A stretch of DNA of 64,000 nt from Edaphobacter paludis (GCF_039993895.1 NZ_CP121194.1:3348001-3412000), one strand, 5' to 3'. Counted from the first letter of the stretch, positions 35,089-44,322 are shown. Notes: generated from the letters alone by a model not told the origin. Translations and numbers: made by a program.

Positions 35089-36111
35089 CTAACGATTGCC
35101 AAGAGCCAGCAGGATCGTGGCACCTGTAAGGCACGCAAGTCCCACTCCCAGCAGGGCGGTTGCACGCCGAGGCGCGCGCTTCCATTCGCCGGTCAACACT
35201 CCCGACAACGTAGCCGTCATGATCATGAAGATCTGGAACAGTCCCCAGCCGATTGAAGTTCCAAAGGTGCCAAGATAGCTCGCGCTCATGCCGTACAGCG
35301 CCATCGATCCCATCCACAGCACCGCCATCAAAGAGGCCCAGAACCAATCTCCCCTGGCCAACTGGAATGTCCTCCACGTCCCGTTCTTCCGCAACAGGTA
35401 GAGACAGTACGCGATGTTTGGAACAAAGCCTCCCGTAAGCCCAATGGGCCACACCGCGTAGCCCGCGTGCAGCGGAGAAACGCCAAGTCGGACCGCCTCC
35501 TTGGCGATGTCCTGACCAAATACGAATGAGTAGTTCAGCATCGGCGCCATGATGCCGCAGACCACGGCGAGCAGCACTGCCGCAGCATACCCCTGTCGCG
35601 ATGGGCTGCTGCTCACGGCAGCCGCAACCTTTGATGCGCGCTCTCGGACCTGCCCTCCCCACCCTGTAAAGAACACCCCCGCCACCATGATCACGACGCC
35701 ACTTGCGATGAAATAAGCAGCGTGCCCGATCGTGACAGCGCTCTGCTGTATCAGCAGCGGAACCAGCGTTCCCAATACAGCGCCCAACCCCACGATGATC
35801 GCGTAGGCCACACCTAGCCCCAGGCGATTCACCGAGATGCCAAACAAGATCTGCGCTACTCCCCAGCCCGCGCCGAGTAGCAGCGGAAGCGCCAGCTTTC
35901 CAATACCCAACCCGCGATAGATCTCCAGCATGTGGTCGACGAGAACAAAACCCAGCGCCCACGGCAGGATCACGAGAGAGACGACGCTGAACACCAGCCA
36001 GATATTCTCCCACTTCCATGATCGTGTGAACTTCATAGGCAACATGCAGTTGCCCGCCATCAGACCGGCAATCATCGTCAGCGCAACGCCATAGAAGAGT
36101 TCTGCGGTCAC
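35089..36111 (-). CDS. RhaT-family 6-deoxyhexose/proton symporter
   Basis: Inner-membrane sugar transporter of 340 residues with about ten hydrophobic helices, related along its length to the E. coli L-rhamnose/H+ symporter RhaT (for example the opening region with MLPMKFTRSWKWENIW and SLVILPWALGF). It is the last gene of the fucose operon and starts with GTG overlapping the fuconate dehydratase stop (GTGA). Because the operon encodes fucose oxidation, L-fucose or L-fuconate is a likelier cargo than L-rhamnose, although the family name points to rhamnose. Confidence 0.85.
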   Translation of the reverse strand: MTAELFYGVALTMIAGLMAGNCMLPMKFTRSWKWENIWLVFSVVSLVILPWALGFVLVDHMLEIYRGLGIGKLALPLLLGAGWGVAQILFGISVNRLGLGVAYAIIVGLGAVLGTLVPLLIQQSAVTIGHAAYFIASGVVIMVAGVFFTGWGGQVRERASKVAAAVSSSPSRQGYAAAVLLAVVCGIMAPMLNYSFVFGQDIAKEAVRLGVSPLHAGYAVWPIGLTGGFVPNIAYCLYLLRKNGTWRTFQLARGDWFWASLMAVLWMGSMALYGMSASYLGTFGTSIGWGLFQIFMIMTATLSGVLTGEWKRAPRRATALLGVGLACLTGATILLALGNR

Positions 36112-37364
36112 TTAGCTTTGCCCGGTGAGATCAATTTCAGATCACAGGAAGCACCCGGCTCCTGTGGCGTCGTGTACACTCCACCGCTCACCTCGGCAGG
36201 CGATACAAAGTGGGAACGCAGATGCGGAATGTGTTCCAGCAACAGCGCATCGTGATCCATCGCGATGTGGTTGAACAGTACCAGATGTTGATGCAGTTGG
36301 CCCATATCGCCCACATGCGGCACAACAGGCAGGCCGAACTTCTTCGCCATCAGGCTCACCGCAAGAAACTCACTGACCCCGGCCAGTCGCGTGCAGTCCG
36401 CCTGTACATAATGCAAGGCCGAGGACTGCATGAAATTCTTGAAGACGACGCGGTTGGGTATATGCTCTCCCGTTGCAATCTTTACCGGCGCGATTGCATT
36501 TGCGAGCACGGCATGTGCCTGCACATCGTCGGGATGGGTCGGCTCTTCAATCCAGAACGGCTTCATCTTTGCCAGTTCCCGGCAACGGCGAAGCGCCACA
36601 GGAAGGGACCAGCATTGATTCGCATCGAACATCAGTGTTCCCGCGTCGCCCACACACTCACGCAGCATGGATGCGCGACGCAGGTCACGCTCGGCGTCGT
36701 CGGAACCAACCTTGAGCTTGAACGCGGTAAAACCCTGATCGAGCGCCCGCATCGTCAACTCACGCACCTTCATGTCGTCATACGCCATCCATCCTACCGA
36801 CGTGTCGTACCCGGGATAGCCCGTCGCCAGAATATGTTCTCTCTCAGGACGACTTGCCAGCTTCCCCCGCAGCAGTTCGATCGCATCCTGTGGAGACATC
36901 TCATCTTCCAGATAGCTCAGGTCCAGCAGCCGGACAACCTCTTCGGGCGTCAGGTCCAGCAGTAGCTTCCACAGCGGCACGCCCCGGCTCTTGGCCCACA
37001 GATCGAAGCAGGCGTTCGTGATCGACGCCAGCGCCAGATGGACGACCCCCTTATGTGGACCCAGCCAGCGCAGGCTCGGATCATTGGCGAGCCGCCGCGC
37101 CATACTGCCAAAGTCAGCCATCAGCGTTTCGATCTCCAGGCCCGCAAGAGGCCGCGCCAGCATCTCGATGGCTTCACATACCAGCCGGTTTCCCTCTCCC
37201 AGGGTAAGCGCGATTCCTGTCCCAAAAAGATCGTGATCGCTCTCCAGCAATGTCACTGCAAAACAGTACTCCGGATTTGTATGCACAGCATCCGTACCAG
37301 CCCCTGCGGGCAGCTTGTATCTCGCATCGCGCGTCGCAATCTTTTTGATCGTGTAAGTCGGCAT
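36108..37364 (-). CDS. fucD: L-fuconate dehydratase (enolase superfamily)
   Basis: Mg-dependent dehydratase turning L-fuconate into 2-keto-3-deoxy-L-fuconate. The 418-residue product has the mandelate-racemase-type KxK base motif (AFKLKVG, Lys about 216 and 218), metal ligands in MFDANQ (Asp about 247), WIEEP (Glu about 273) and ATGEH (Glu about 300), and an Asp/His dyad in VQADC and VVPHVG. Blocks such as GYDTSVGWMAYDDMKV are characteristic of the FucD subgroup. ATG at 37364 is preferred over the GTG one codon upstream because GGGAGAGG precedes it. It is 15 bp from the SDR gene and overlaps the transporter gene by 4 bp. Confidence 0.9.
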   Translation of the reverse strand: MPTYTIKKIATRDARYKLPAGAGTDAVHTNPEYCFAVTLLESDHDLFGTGIALTLGEGNRLVCEAIEMLARPLAGLEIETLMADFGSMARRLANDPSLRWLGPHKGVVHLALASITNACFDLWAKSRGVPLWKLLLDLTPEEVVRLLDLSYLEDEMSPQDAIELLRGKLASRPEREHILATGYPGYDTSVGWMAYDDMKVRELTMRALDQGFTAFKLKVGSDDAERDLRRASMLRECVGDAGTLMFDANQCWSLPVALRRCRELAKMKPFWIEEPTHPDDVQAHAVLANAIAPVKIATGEHIPNRVVFKNFMQSSALHYVQADCTRLAGVSEFLAVSLMAKKFGLPVVPHVGDMGQLHQHLVLFNHIAMDHDALLLEHIPHLRSHFVSPAEVSGGVYTTPQEPGASCDLKLISPGKAK

Positions 37365-37379
37365 CACCTCTCCCGTCTG

Positions 37380-38147
37380 CTATCGTCTGTAACCCAGCTC
37401 AGCTCCGCCGCTCACGGGCAGAATGCACCCTGTCATAAATCGCGCCTTGGCGGAGAGCAAAAATACCGCTGCGTCCGCGATTACATCACCGTGCGGGCAA
37501 GCGCCCAGTAGATGAATCTCATCCAGGTATCGCCGAATGCTGTCCGGCTCCTGTTGCTCCGCACACCATCGCTCCAACATCGGTGTCCATACACCGGCCG
37601 GACAAATTGCATTCACCCGAATCGAATACCCCGCATAGTCCACTGCCAGCGCCTTGGTCAACGAGATCATCGCGCCCTTGCTTGCAACATAGGCAGCATG
37701 ATCGGCCTGCCCAATCAAGCCCACCATGCTCGCCGTATTCAGAATGCAGCCCTTGCTTGTCTTCAGCGCTTCAAAGGCAAACCGTGTCGTCCAATAAACC
37801 GACTTCACATTGGTTCGCTGCATATCGTCCCATTCCTGCTCCGTGGTCTCGTGAAGCGGCCGCGATGGACTCGATATACCCGCGTTGTTGTGGACGGCAT
37901 CAATGCGTCCGAATCGTTCGGTCACTGCTGCCAGTGCGATCCGCACTGACTCACCATCACTGACGTCAGCACCCAGTGCGATGCACCCACCACCCAGTTC
38001 ACCCGCCGTATGCTGTGCAGCGGTAAAGTTACGGTCAAGAATCGCGACCGTTGCTCCCTCGCGTACATATGCCAGTGCGCACTCGCGGCCAATTCCATCC
38101 GCACCGCCCGTCAAAACGATGACCTTCCCTGTCAACTCATCCGCCAT
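37380..38147 (-). CDS. SDR family dehydrogenase, probable L-fucose 1-dehydrogenase
   Basis: Short-chain NAD(P)-dependent dehydrogenase of 255 residues. The nucleotide-binding motif TGGADGIG (about 13-20), NNAG (about 87-90), and the catalytic Ser140, Tyr153 and Lys157 (NTASM, YVASK) are present, with Asn113. Between a GntR regulator and fuconate dehydratase, the expected role is oxidation of L-fucose to fuconolactone, the first step of the non-phosphorylative route. No lactonase gene lies in the operon. The start at 38147 is chosen because it gives a TGATG overlap with the gntR stop. Confidence 0.85.
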   Translation of the reverse strand: MADELTGKVIVLTGGADGIGRECALAYVREGATVAILDRNFTAAQHTAGELGGGCIALGADVSDGESVRIALAAVTERFGRIDAVHNNAGISSPSRPLHETTEQEWDDMQRTNVKSVYWTTRFAFEALKTSKGCILNTASMVGLIGQADHAAYVASKGAMISLTKALAVDYAGYSIRVNAICPAGVWTPMLERWCAEQQEPDSIRRYLDEIHLLGACPHGDVIADAAVFLLSAKARFMTGCILPVSGGAELGYRR

Positions 38148-38821
38148 CAGTCTCGTCTCTCCCATTGGCCGTAGGCCGCCTTAGCAAATCGCGCCATCGC
38201 CCTTTTCACATAGTGCTCGGCAACCTCACCCTCACCTTCGCGGAGCAGATCCACAATCCGCTGGTGCGCCTCCAGGTCCTTGTCCCACACGGTCGTTGTC
38301 TGGCCGCTGGTGGTCACACGCATGCGCACAAATGCGAAGAACGGTAGCAGAATGCGACGCGCGTGCTCAATAATGTAAGGGTTCTGCGACAGCCTGCAAA
38401 GCTCCAGATGAAACTGCAGATCGAAGTCCATCAGTTGCTCGCGATTCCCTGCGGCAGCGGCCTCCCGCATCTTCTGTACCGCAGTCTGCAACTTGCCTAA
38501 ATCCGGTTGGAGAGCCGCGGCAAGACGCGCAGCCAGCCCTTCGATCGCACCGCGAAGATCGTAGAGGTGCGCCACATCCTCTTCGCTCAGATTAATCACA
38601 CGTGCGCTGCGTCCCGACTCCTTGGTGATGAAACCATCCCGCGCCAGAATATTGATCGCCTCGCGGATGGAGCCCTGCGCTACACCAAACTTCGCTCCCC
38701 ACTTGCCTTCGACAATACGTTCACCGGGGGCCAGAGAGCCTTCGACGATCTCCCGCCGCAGTCGTTCGGCCAAGTCGGTCTTTACCAGTCCATCTGTCGC
38801 TAAAGAGGAAAGAGTTGGCAT
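38147..38821 (-). CDS. GntR-family transcriptional regulator (FadR/FCD type)
   Basis: 224-residue regulator with an N-terminal winged helix (LAERLRREIVEGSLAPGERI, then AQGSIREAINILARDGFI at about 52-69) and an all-helical FCD ligand domain with the metal-binding His/Asp pattern (DFDLQFHLELCRLSQN and EAHQRIVDLLREG). It is the first gene of the fucose operon and is divergent from the fucosidase gene. A 19-bp palindrome at its own promoter is a good candidate binding site, implying autoregulation. The effector is probably a fucose catabolite, by inference. Confidence 0.9.
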   Translation of the reverse strand: MPTLSSLATDGLVKTDLAERLRREIVEGSLAPGERIVEGKWGAKFGVAQGSIREAINILARDGFITKESGRSARVINLSEEDVAHLYDLRGAIEGLAARLAAALQPDLGKLQTAVQKMREAAAAGNREQLMDFDLQFHLELCRLSQNPYIIEHARRILLPFFAFVRMRVTTSGQTTTVWDKDLEAHQRIVDLLREGEGEVAEHYVKRAMARFAKAAYGQWERRD

Positions 38822-38829
38822 ATTTTTGA

Positions 38830-38848
38830 GCGCTTAAATTTCAAGCGC
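38830..38848. promoter_or_regulatory. Candidate GntR operator
   Basis: GCGCTTAAATTTCAAGCGC is a 19-bp palindrome with one mismatched pair. It lies 9 bp upstream of the gntR ATG and just after the predicted -10 box, so bound protein would block transcription start. Position and symmetry fit an autoregulatory operator. Confidence 0.5.
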
Positions 38849-38852
38849 CTTC

Positions 38853-38882
38853 ACCATAGCCTTACCGAACCTGCAATGTCAA
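38853..38882 (-). promoter_or_regulatory. Candidate promoter of the gntR-fucose operon
   Basis: On the minus strand TTGACA (38882-38877) and TATGGT (38858-38853) are separated by 18 nt. The predicted start site falls inside or next to the palindrome at 38830-38848. Confidence 0.45.
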
Positions 38883-38953
38883 TTGCGCTGAATATATCTA
38901 TAAATATTAGAAATATTGAGAATGATCCTTGACAGTACCACCCTACGGGCCTT

Positions 38954-40330
38954 ATGGTTTCCACCCATATGAGCGCTTATACCTATCCCCGCAGGCAATT
39001 TCTACAAATGGCTCTCGCCGCCTCCGCCGCCCCTCTCTTGCCGAGCGCGGCCTTCGCTTCCCTACTCGAGGAGGAGCGCACCGCCTGGTACCGGAACGCC
39101 AAATTCGGGATGTTCATCCACTGGGGACCCTATTCACTCGCCAGCGTTGAAGCCTCATGGCCCATCATGCGGCCCACGCCCGGCGGAATTACCGAAGCCG
39201 AATACCGTGCCCTGCCTGCACGCTTCAACCCCACAAAATTCGACCCTCAGGCCTTCGTCGACCTGGCTCGCAGCGCCGGCCAGAAATACATGGTCTTCAC
39301 CACCAAGCATCACGACGGCTTCTGCATGTTCGACTCGGCTTACACAAAACACAAAATAACCAATACCCCGTACGGCAAGGACATCGTCGCGCAACTTGTC
39401 GCCGCGGCAAAACACTCTGATATGCCGCTGGGCTTCTACTACTCTCCCCCCGACCTCTATCATCCCGACTTTCGCGACACCTCAAAGCTCGCCAAAGAGA
39501 ATTGGGAGGGCGAGCCGGATCGCCCCGAGTGGCCACTCTACCTCGATTACATGGAACTCCAGCTCACCGAACTGCTAACTCGTTACGGCCCGGCTGCACT
39601 GATCTGGTTCGATGGTCTCAACAATCAGAGAAAATACAACGGCACCCATGTCCTCGATCTCATTCATCGGCTACAGCCACGCACACTGGTCAACGATCGC
39701 ATCGGCGTGCCCGGAGACTTTCAGACTCCTGAACAGTTCATCCCCAACGCCATTCCTACACGCAACGTCGTGGTCACCGGCATCGATCCCAGCGTGCAGA
39801 ACAAGCTCGTAGCAACCGCCGTTCCAAGGCCCGAGGACTTCCAGCTTTGGGAGACCTGCATGACCATCAACGACACCTGGGCCTATAACAAGCACGACCT
39901 CAACTACAAGTCTGCTGATTTTCTGATTCGCAGTCTGGTCGAAGTAGCGAGCCGGGGTGGCAACTTCCTCCTCAACGTAGGGCCTCAGCCCGACGGAGTC
40001 ATTCAGCCGGAGTTTCAGGAGCGTCTACGCGCTATCGGAGACTGGCTCGCCATCAACGGTGACTCCATCTACGGAACAACCTACGGCCCAGTACAGGGAG
40101 TCAAAGGCGTCCGCACCACAGCAAAAGGCGGTACGATCTTCGTCCACGTCTTCGATTGGCCCGCATCTTCGCTTGAGATGAAAGGCGTCGATCCGAAGAT
40201 TCTCTCAGCACACCTGCTTGCCAATGGCCAGCCGCTAAAGTTCAATCAGACCGAGAGTGGATTGCGCATCGACTTGCCTGCACGCGCCCCGGACGGAAAC
40301 GTAAGTGTTATCGCGATGAGGACTCTTTAG
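38954..40330 (+). CDS. Tat-exported GH29 alpha-L-fucosidase
   Basis: Exo-enzyme releasing L-fucose from glycans. The N terminus has a twin-arginine motif (PRRQFLQ) followed by a hydrophobic stretch, so it is probably exported folded. Family 29 blocks are visible: FGMFIHWGPYS, VFTTKHHDGFCMFDS, and the nucleophile Asp in ALIWFDGL (about residue 220). The 458-residue length suits GH29 with a small C-terminal domain. A second ATG at 38969 would still keep the Tat motif. It is divergent from the gntR operon that oxidises fucose, so the two sides form one release-and-use module. Confidence 0.93.
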   Translation: MVSTHMSAYTYPRRQFLQMALAASAAPLLPSAAFASLLEEERTAWYRNAKFGMFIHWGPYSLASVEASWPIMRPTPGGITEAEYRALPARFNPTKFDPQAFVDLARSAGQKYMVFTTKHHDGFCMFDSAYTKHKITNTPYGKDIVAQLVAAAKHSDMPLGFYYSPPDLYHPDFRDTSKLAKENWEGEPDRPEWPLYLDYMELQLTELLTRYGPAALIWFDGLNNQRKYNGTHVLDLIHRLQPRTLVNDRIGVPGDFQTPEQFIPNAIPTRNVVVTGIDPSVQNKLVATAVPRPEDFQLWETCMTINDTWAYNKHDLNYKSADFLIRSLVEVASRGGNFLLNVGPQPDGVIQPEFQERLRAIGDWLAINGDSIYGTTYGPVQGVKGVRTTAKGGTIFVHVFDWPASSLEMKGVDPKILSAHLLANGQPLKFNQTESGLRIDLPARAPDGNVSVIAMRTL

Positions 40331-40405
40331 CGTGCGAGGCTCGAACGACGCACAGACAGACAACCAGACCGAAATCGAGCGGCCTGTTTTTTGGAAGCAG
40401 CCACG

Positions 40406-41131
40406 ATGAAGATGTTTTCAAGAATCACGTTACTGCTGTTATTGAATGCCATGCCCTTCTGGGGACAGGCGCCGCTCCCGTTCCTTCATCAGAATGATGT
40501 GGTCATCTTCCAGGGCGATTCCATCACAGACGGAGGACGATGGCGCAAAGGGGAAGATTACAACCACATCATGGGCCAGGACTATGCCTACATCCTGGCG
40601 GCGATGGTCGGTGCGCAATATCCGGAACGACATCTCAACTTCATGAACCGGGGCATCAGTGGAGATCGTATTTTGGATCTTGCCGCTCGTTGGCAGTCCG
40701 ATACGCTTGCACTCAAGCCAGACGTGCTCAGTATTTTAGTTGGGATAAACGATACCCTCTCCGCCGGCCCAAAAGCTGAGACCGTCGAGGAGTACGAGCA
40801 AACCTATGATCAACTACTGGCGCAGACGATCGCCGATCTGCCGCACGTAAAAATCGTGCTCGGCCAACCATTCTTACTTCCAGTCGGCAAGCATCAGGTC
40901 AACTACGCAGCAGAACTGGCGGAGGTAAAGAAACGACAAGCCGTCGTGGAGAAGCTCGCAGCAAAGTACCATCTTCCCCTTGTCAGGTACCAGGATGTCT
41001 TTGACGCCGCATCGAAAAAGGCGCCAGCAGACCACTGGAGCTGGGACGGCATTCATCCCACCTACGCTGGCCACTGGCTGATGTCGCAGGCATGGCTACA
41101 GACTGCAAACACCTTCTGGTCCACCCCCTAA
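40406..41131 (+). CDS. Exported SGNH/GDSL hydrolase
   Basis: Predicted secreted esterase of 241 residues. A signal peptide (about 1-20) precedes the SGNH blocks: block I FQGDSITDG with nucleophile Ser, block II NRGISGD, block III GINDT, and block V DGIHPTYAGHW with Asp and His. Such enzymes often remove acetyl or other acyl groups from polysaccharides. ATG at 40406 was chosen because GGAAG lies 10 nt upstream; an in-frame TTG at 40391 is less likely. It follows the fucosidase by 75 bp and may be co-transcribed, acting on acetylated fucosylated glycans (inference). Confidence 0.88.
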   Translation: MKMFSRITLLLLLNAMPFWGQAPLPFLHQNDVVIFQGDSITDGGRWRKGEDYNHIMGQDYAYILAAMVGAQYPERHLNFMNRGISGDRILDLAARWQSDTLALKPDVLSILVGINDTLSAGPKAETVEEYEQTYDQLLAQTIADLPHVKIVLGQPFLLPVGKHQVNYAAELAEVKKRQAVVEKLAAKYHLPLVRYQDVFDAASKKAPADHWSWDGIHPTYAGHWLMSQAWLQTANTFWSTP

Positions 41132-41222
41132 GTTGGAATCTTCGGGTCATGACCATTGCTTCCGTCCATCAATCTCTCTGGAAGACTGCGCTGGCGTGGA
41201 CTCGCTCTCTGCACGACTGACT

Positions 41223-42212
41223 TTAGACGATCTGCTCCAGCCACTCCTTACTGTATACATGTCCAAGTTCGCCTAAAGCCTTCGTCTCTCCTGTTTCTGT
41301 TTCGACCACAGGCAAATCCGAAATTATCCTGAAGCGCTCAAGTCCTCCTGCATATGACAGGTTGCCTGATCTGTCTCTTGAACTGCGGGCTTTTGAGGGC
41401 AGCGCTGCACGATTCACTAAAGCTGTGTCCAGGCGCTGCGCATAGTCCTCGCGAATGAAAAATGCGTCATTTGCCGCCAGCGTCGTTCCAAGAAACCTGT
41501 ACCCTTTACGTGCCGCCAGGGACCGCAGAGCAGCGATCGAGGCACCGAAATAGAGATGGCTGAAATGACTCTGGCTACACATAAACGCCGGGTCATAGGG
41601 AACAGTGACAGCATGTAAATCCCCAAATACGGCGTTGTACTCGCAAACGCAGATCACTGGCTGAACTACGTCAATAGCTTCCCATATCCAATAGTCATTG
41701 CCATCAACATCGATGCTGAGAAGTCCCACTTCTCCCGAGAATCCAGCTTCGGCAATCAGGTCGTTGATATTTTCCCGGGTGATAAATGCAGATTTCGCCG
41801 TGAGATCATATCGCCAGAAAAGAGCGCCTTTTTTAAGATGGTCAGCCAGTGCAGGGTCTCCGTCCATGACAAGACCTCGCCAGTTACGGTTCTCCAACAA
41901 AAACCGCGTGTTCGCTTCGCGGTAGGTCTCTACCCCAAACTCGATAAAAGTATGCAAGTGGGCAGGGATCGCAGCACGCTCGATCAGCCAATCGATAATT
42001 CCGTCTTCACCCCACTGCGAAAATACTTTGAATTCGATATCCTGCAACGACTGGATCGTTTCCATGGAGCGCGTCCGCCAACACGCCATCCGCCCTTCAA
42101 TCAGTAGAGAATCATTGACCTTTTCATCAATGCTGCGCGTTGTTGCGTCAACTGGGCCATTGATAGCTCTCCTTAGGAGACCAAGAAATTGCGATTTGAT
42201 GGATCCGGGCAT
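41223..42212 (-). CDS. FkbM-like putative methyltransferase
   Basis: 329-residue cytoplasmic protein without a signal peptide. Motifs TFIEFGVETYREANTRF, RGLVMDGDP and VGLLSIDVDGNDYWIWEA resemble the SAM-binding and acidic motifs of FkbM-type methyltransferases, and the overall order fits, but similarity is weak and catalysis is not certain. No neighbour is in an obvious operon with it: the SGNH gene converges with it downstream, and chloride-transporter genes lie upstream with 144 bp between. Modification of a sugar or glycan is a guess from the family. Confidence 0.65.
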   Translation of the reverse strand: MPGSIKSQFLGLLRRAINGPVDATTRSIDEKVNDSLLIEGRMACWRTRSMETIQSLQDIEFKVFSQWGEDGIIDWLIERAAIPAHLHTFIEFGVETYREANTRFLLENRNWRGLVMDGDPALADHLKKGALFWRYDLTAKSAFITRENINDLIAEAGFSGEVGLLSIDVDGNDYWIWEAIDVVQPVICVCEYNAVFGDLHAVTVPYDPAFMCSQSHFSHLYFGASIAALRSLAARKGYRFLGTTLAANDAFFIREDYAQRLDTALVNRAALPSKARSSRDRSGNLSYAGGLERFRIISDLPVVETETGETKALGELGHVYSKEWLEQIV

Positions 42213-42356
42213 TATGGGTTTTCTATCCTGTAGTCGCTAGATTCAAAATGAAATACCTCTTCTCTTCAGAGATCAGGCTCTTAAAAAATATATACCGTCA
42301 CTACACCTATAACCCTTAGCGCCATACCTTCAGGCTCGAAGCCGCGCCACCATCCA

Positions 42357-44171
42357 TCAAGCCTTACTCTTCGCCACAACCTCTCGCGTCTCTTCCTCCA
42401 TCAGCCAGCGCCGTAATTGCAGAATGTCATTCGCCCGCGCGATGCCAATCGGCTTACGCGACCCATGAGACTGCACTACCACCACATTCTCAATATTCTT
42501 CAGCAGCATATCGCGATTCACCTGGTCCACCGCCTCCTCCGGATACGCCAGCACATAGTCCTGCCGCGCCAGTTCGCGCATCTTGAAGTGGTGGTCCGGC
42601 GGCTCGATCTTCAACAGATCGTGCGCCTCCACGATCCCCACCAGCGACCCATCCTTCTCCACCACCGGCATCAGCCCAACGCCGCTTCCCGGCGCAAGCG
42701 TCGTCAATACCGTCCGCAACTCCTCATCCGCATCGATCACATTGAACTGTTTCTGCATGATCTGGTCGATCCGCGCGCGCATCAGCACCGGCACCGAGTA
42801 GTCCTGCAAAATAATCAACCCACGCTTCACCAGCTTGCCGGTCATGATCGAATCCCGGCTGAACAGCCGCACAAACCCATCCGAAACCATTACGCACACA
42901 ATCAGCGGAAGCAGCGCATTCGGATTGTGGCTCAACTCGAACAAAAACACGATGCTCGTAAATGGTGCCCGCGCAATCCCACCAAACACCGCGGCCATCG
43001 CCACCAGCGCATAGAACGCCGGGTTGCTGACTAGATGGGGAAAGATATGTTGCAGCCCAATTGCGAACGTCGCCCCAATGCCCCCGCCCACAATCAGCGA
43101 CGGAGCAAACACGCCGCCCGTAGTTCCCGATCCCAGCGAAATAACCAGCGCCCAGAACTTCGCCACCGAGATGCCCAGCAGTTTGCTCATCGTCAGCCGG
43201 TCATTCAACATATCGCGAATCGTGTCGTATCCAGTGCCAAATACCTGCGGATAAAAATACCCAATCACGCCCAGTATCAGCGCGCCAATCATCGGCGACC
43301 AGATGAGCGCATGTTTAATGGGAAGCTCGTCGAAAAAATCTTCCATCCAGGCCAACGCGCGAATCATCGCCAGCCCCACCATTCCCATCAGGATGCCCAT
43401 CACCCCAAACAGCCACAGCTCATTCATGCTGGTCAGCTTGAAAGCCGGCGTAGGAAACAGCGGCGTCCATCCTACAAAATGAATGCGAACCCCCGTCGCC
43501 ACCGCAGCCGCAAGCGCCACCGGAATAAACGACCGCGCCCGCAGCTCGAACAGCAGCAGCTCAATCGCCACCAGAATCCCCGCCAGCGGAGCGGTGAACG
43601 TAGCGGCCATACCAGCCGCTGCGCCCGACGCCAGCAGCACGCGCCGATAGTACGGTGTCAGCCCCACCGCCTGTCCAAACAGCGACCCAAACGCCGCGCC
43701 CGTCTGTATGATTGGCCCCTCCGCTCCGAACGGGCCGCCAGTCCCAATCGCCAGTGCGGTCGCCAGCGGCTTCAGCAGCGCCACCCGAATCCGCATCCGG
43801 CTATGCCCAAACAGCACCGCCTCCATCGCCTCGGGAATCCCATGCCCCTTCAGCGTCGGCTCCCAGAAATGAACCATGATGCCGACCAGAAGTCCGCCAA
43901 TCGGCGGAATCAAAATCACCCACAAGCCCAGGTGGTTATACGCCGGGTTCGTGATCGCGAACGAAGCCTTGCCGTAAAAAAAGAGATTCGTAAAAAGGTA
44001 GATCAGCTCCAGCAGGCCTTCCGCCACAAGGCCGCCGATCAACCCGACCAGCAGCGCATAGCCGCATATCTTGATGACCTCCGGCTCAAGTGCGACGCCA
44101 AACTGGCTTTTTTTCTGGGGCTTGCTTTCAGGGGTTGGCGTCGTCACTTCAGTGAATGGATAATCGGCCAT
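42357..44171 (-). CDS. ClC-family chloride channel/antiporter with CBS domains, copy 2
   Basis: 604-residue membrane protein with the ClC core of about ten hydrophobic helices. Filter motifs are seen as KGHGIPEAM, GAEGPIIQTGAA (containing the gating Glu) and GTTGGVFAPSLIVG. The GSGIP filter of classical ClC exchangers is replaced by GHGIP, as in many bacterial CBS-containing homologues. Two CBS domains follow at about 445-575 (LMRARIDQIMQKQFNVI onward). The start at 44171 has GGAGG upstream; the open frame extends to 44276 without support. It lies 151 bp downstream of a second ClC gene on the same strand. Confidence 0.9.
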   Translation of the reverse strand: MADYPFTEVTTPTPESKPQKKSQFGVALEPEVIKICGYALLVGLIGGLVAEGLLELIYLFTNLFFYGKASFAITNPAYNHLGLWVILIPPIGGLLVGIMVHFWEPTLKGHGIPEAMEAVLFGHSRMRIRVALLKPLATALAIGTGGPFGAEGPIIQTGAAFGSLFGQAVGLTPYYRRVLLASGAAAGMAATFTAPLAGILVAIELLLFELRARSFIPVALAAAVATGVRIHFVGWTPLFPTPAFKLTSMNELWLFGVMGILMGMVGLAMIRALAWMEDFFDELPIKHALIWSPMIGALILGVIGYFYPQVFGTGYDTIRDMLNDRLTMSKLLGISVAKFWALVISLGSGTTGGVFAPSLIVGGGIGATFAIGLQHIFPHLVSNPAFYALVAMAAVFGGIARAPFTSIVFLFELSHNPNALLPLIVCVMVSDGFVRLFSRDSIMTGKLVKRGLIILQDYSVPVLMRARIDQIMQKQFNVIDADEELRTVLTTLAPGSGVGLMPVVEKDGSLVGIVEAHDLLKIEPPDHHFKMRELARQDYVLAYPEEAVDQVNRDMLLKNIENVVVVQSHGSRKPIGIARANDILQLRRWLMEEETREVVAKSKA

Positions 44172-44322
44172 CAGGAAACCTCCGCACTTCGCTACAAGCA
44201 TCTCAAGCATTCCGGATGAATCAAACGATCCATCCGGCCAAACTCTCATGCAGCAAGCCCTGGCACCAGTGGCCAATCAAAAAATCCGCGCGGCAGCAGC
44301 AACCCAGCGCGTCACCATCCAC

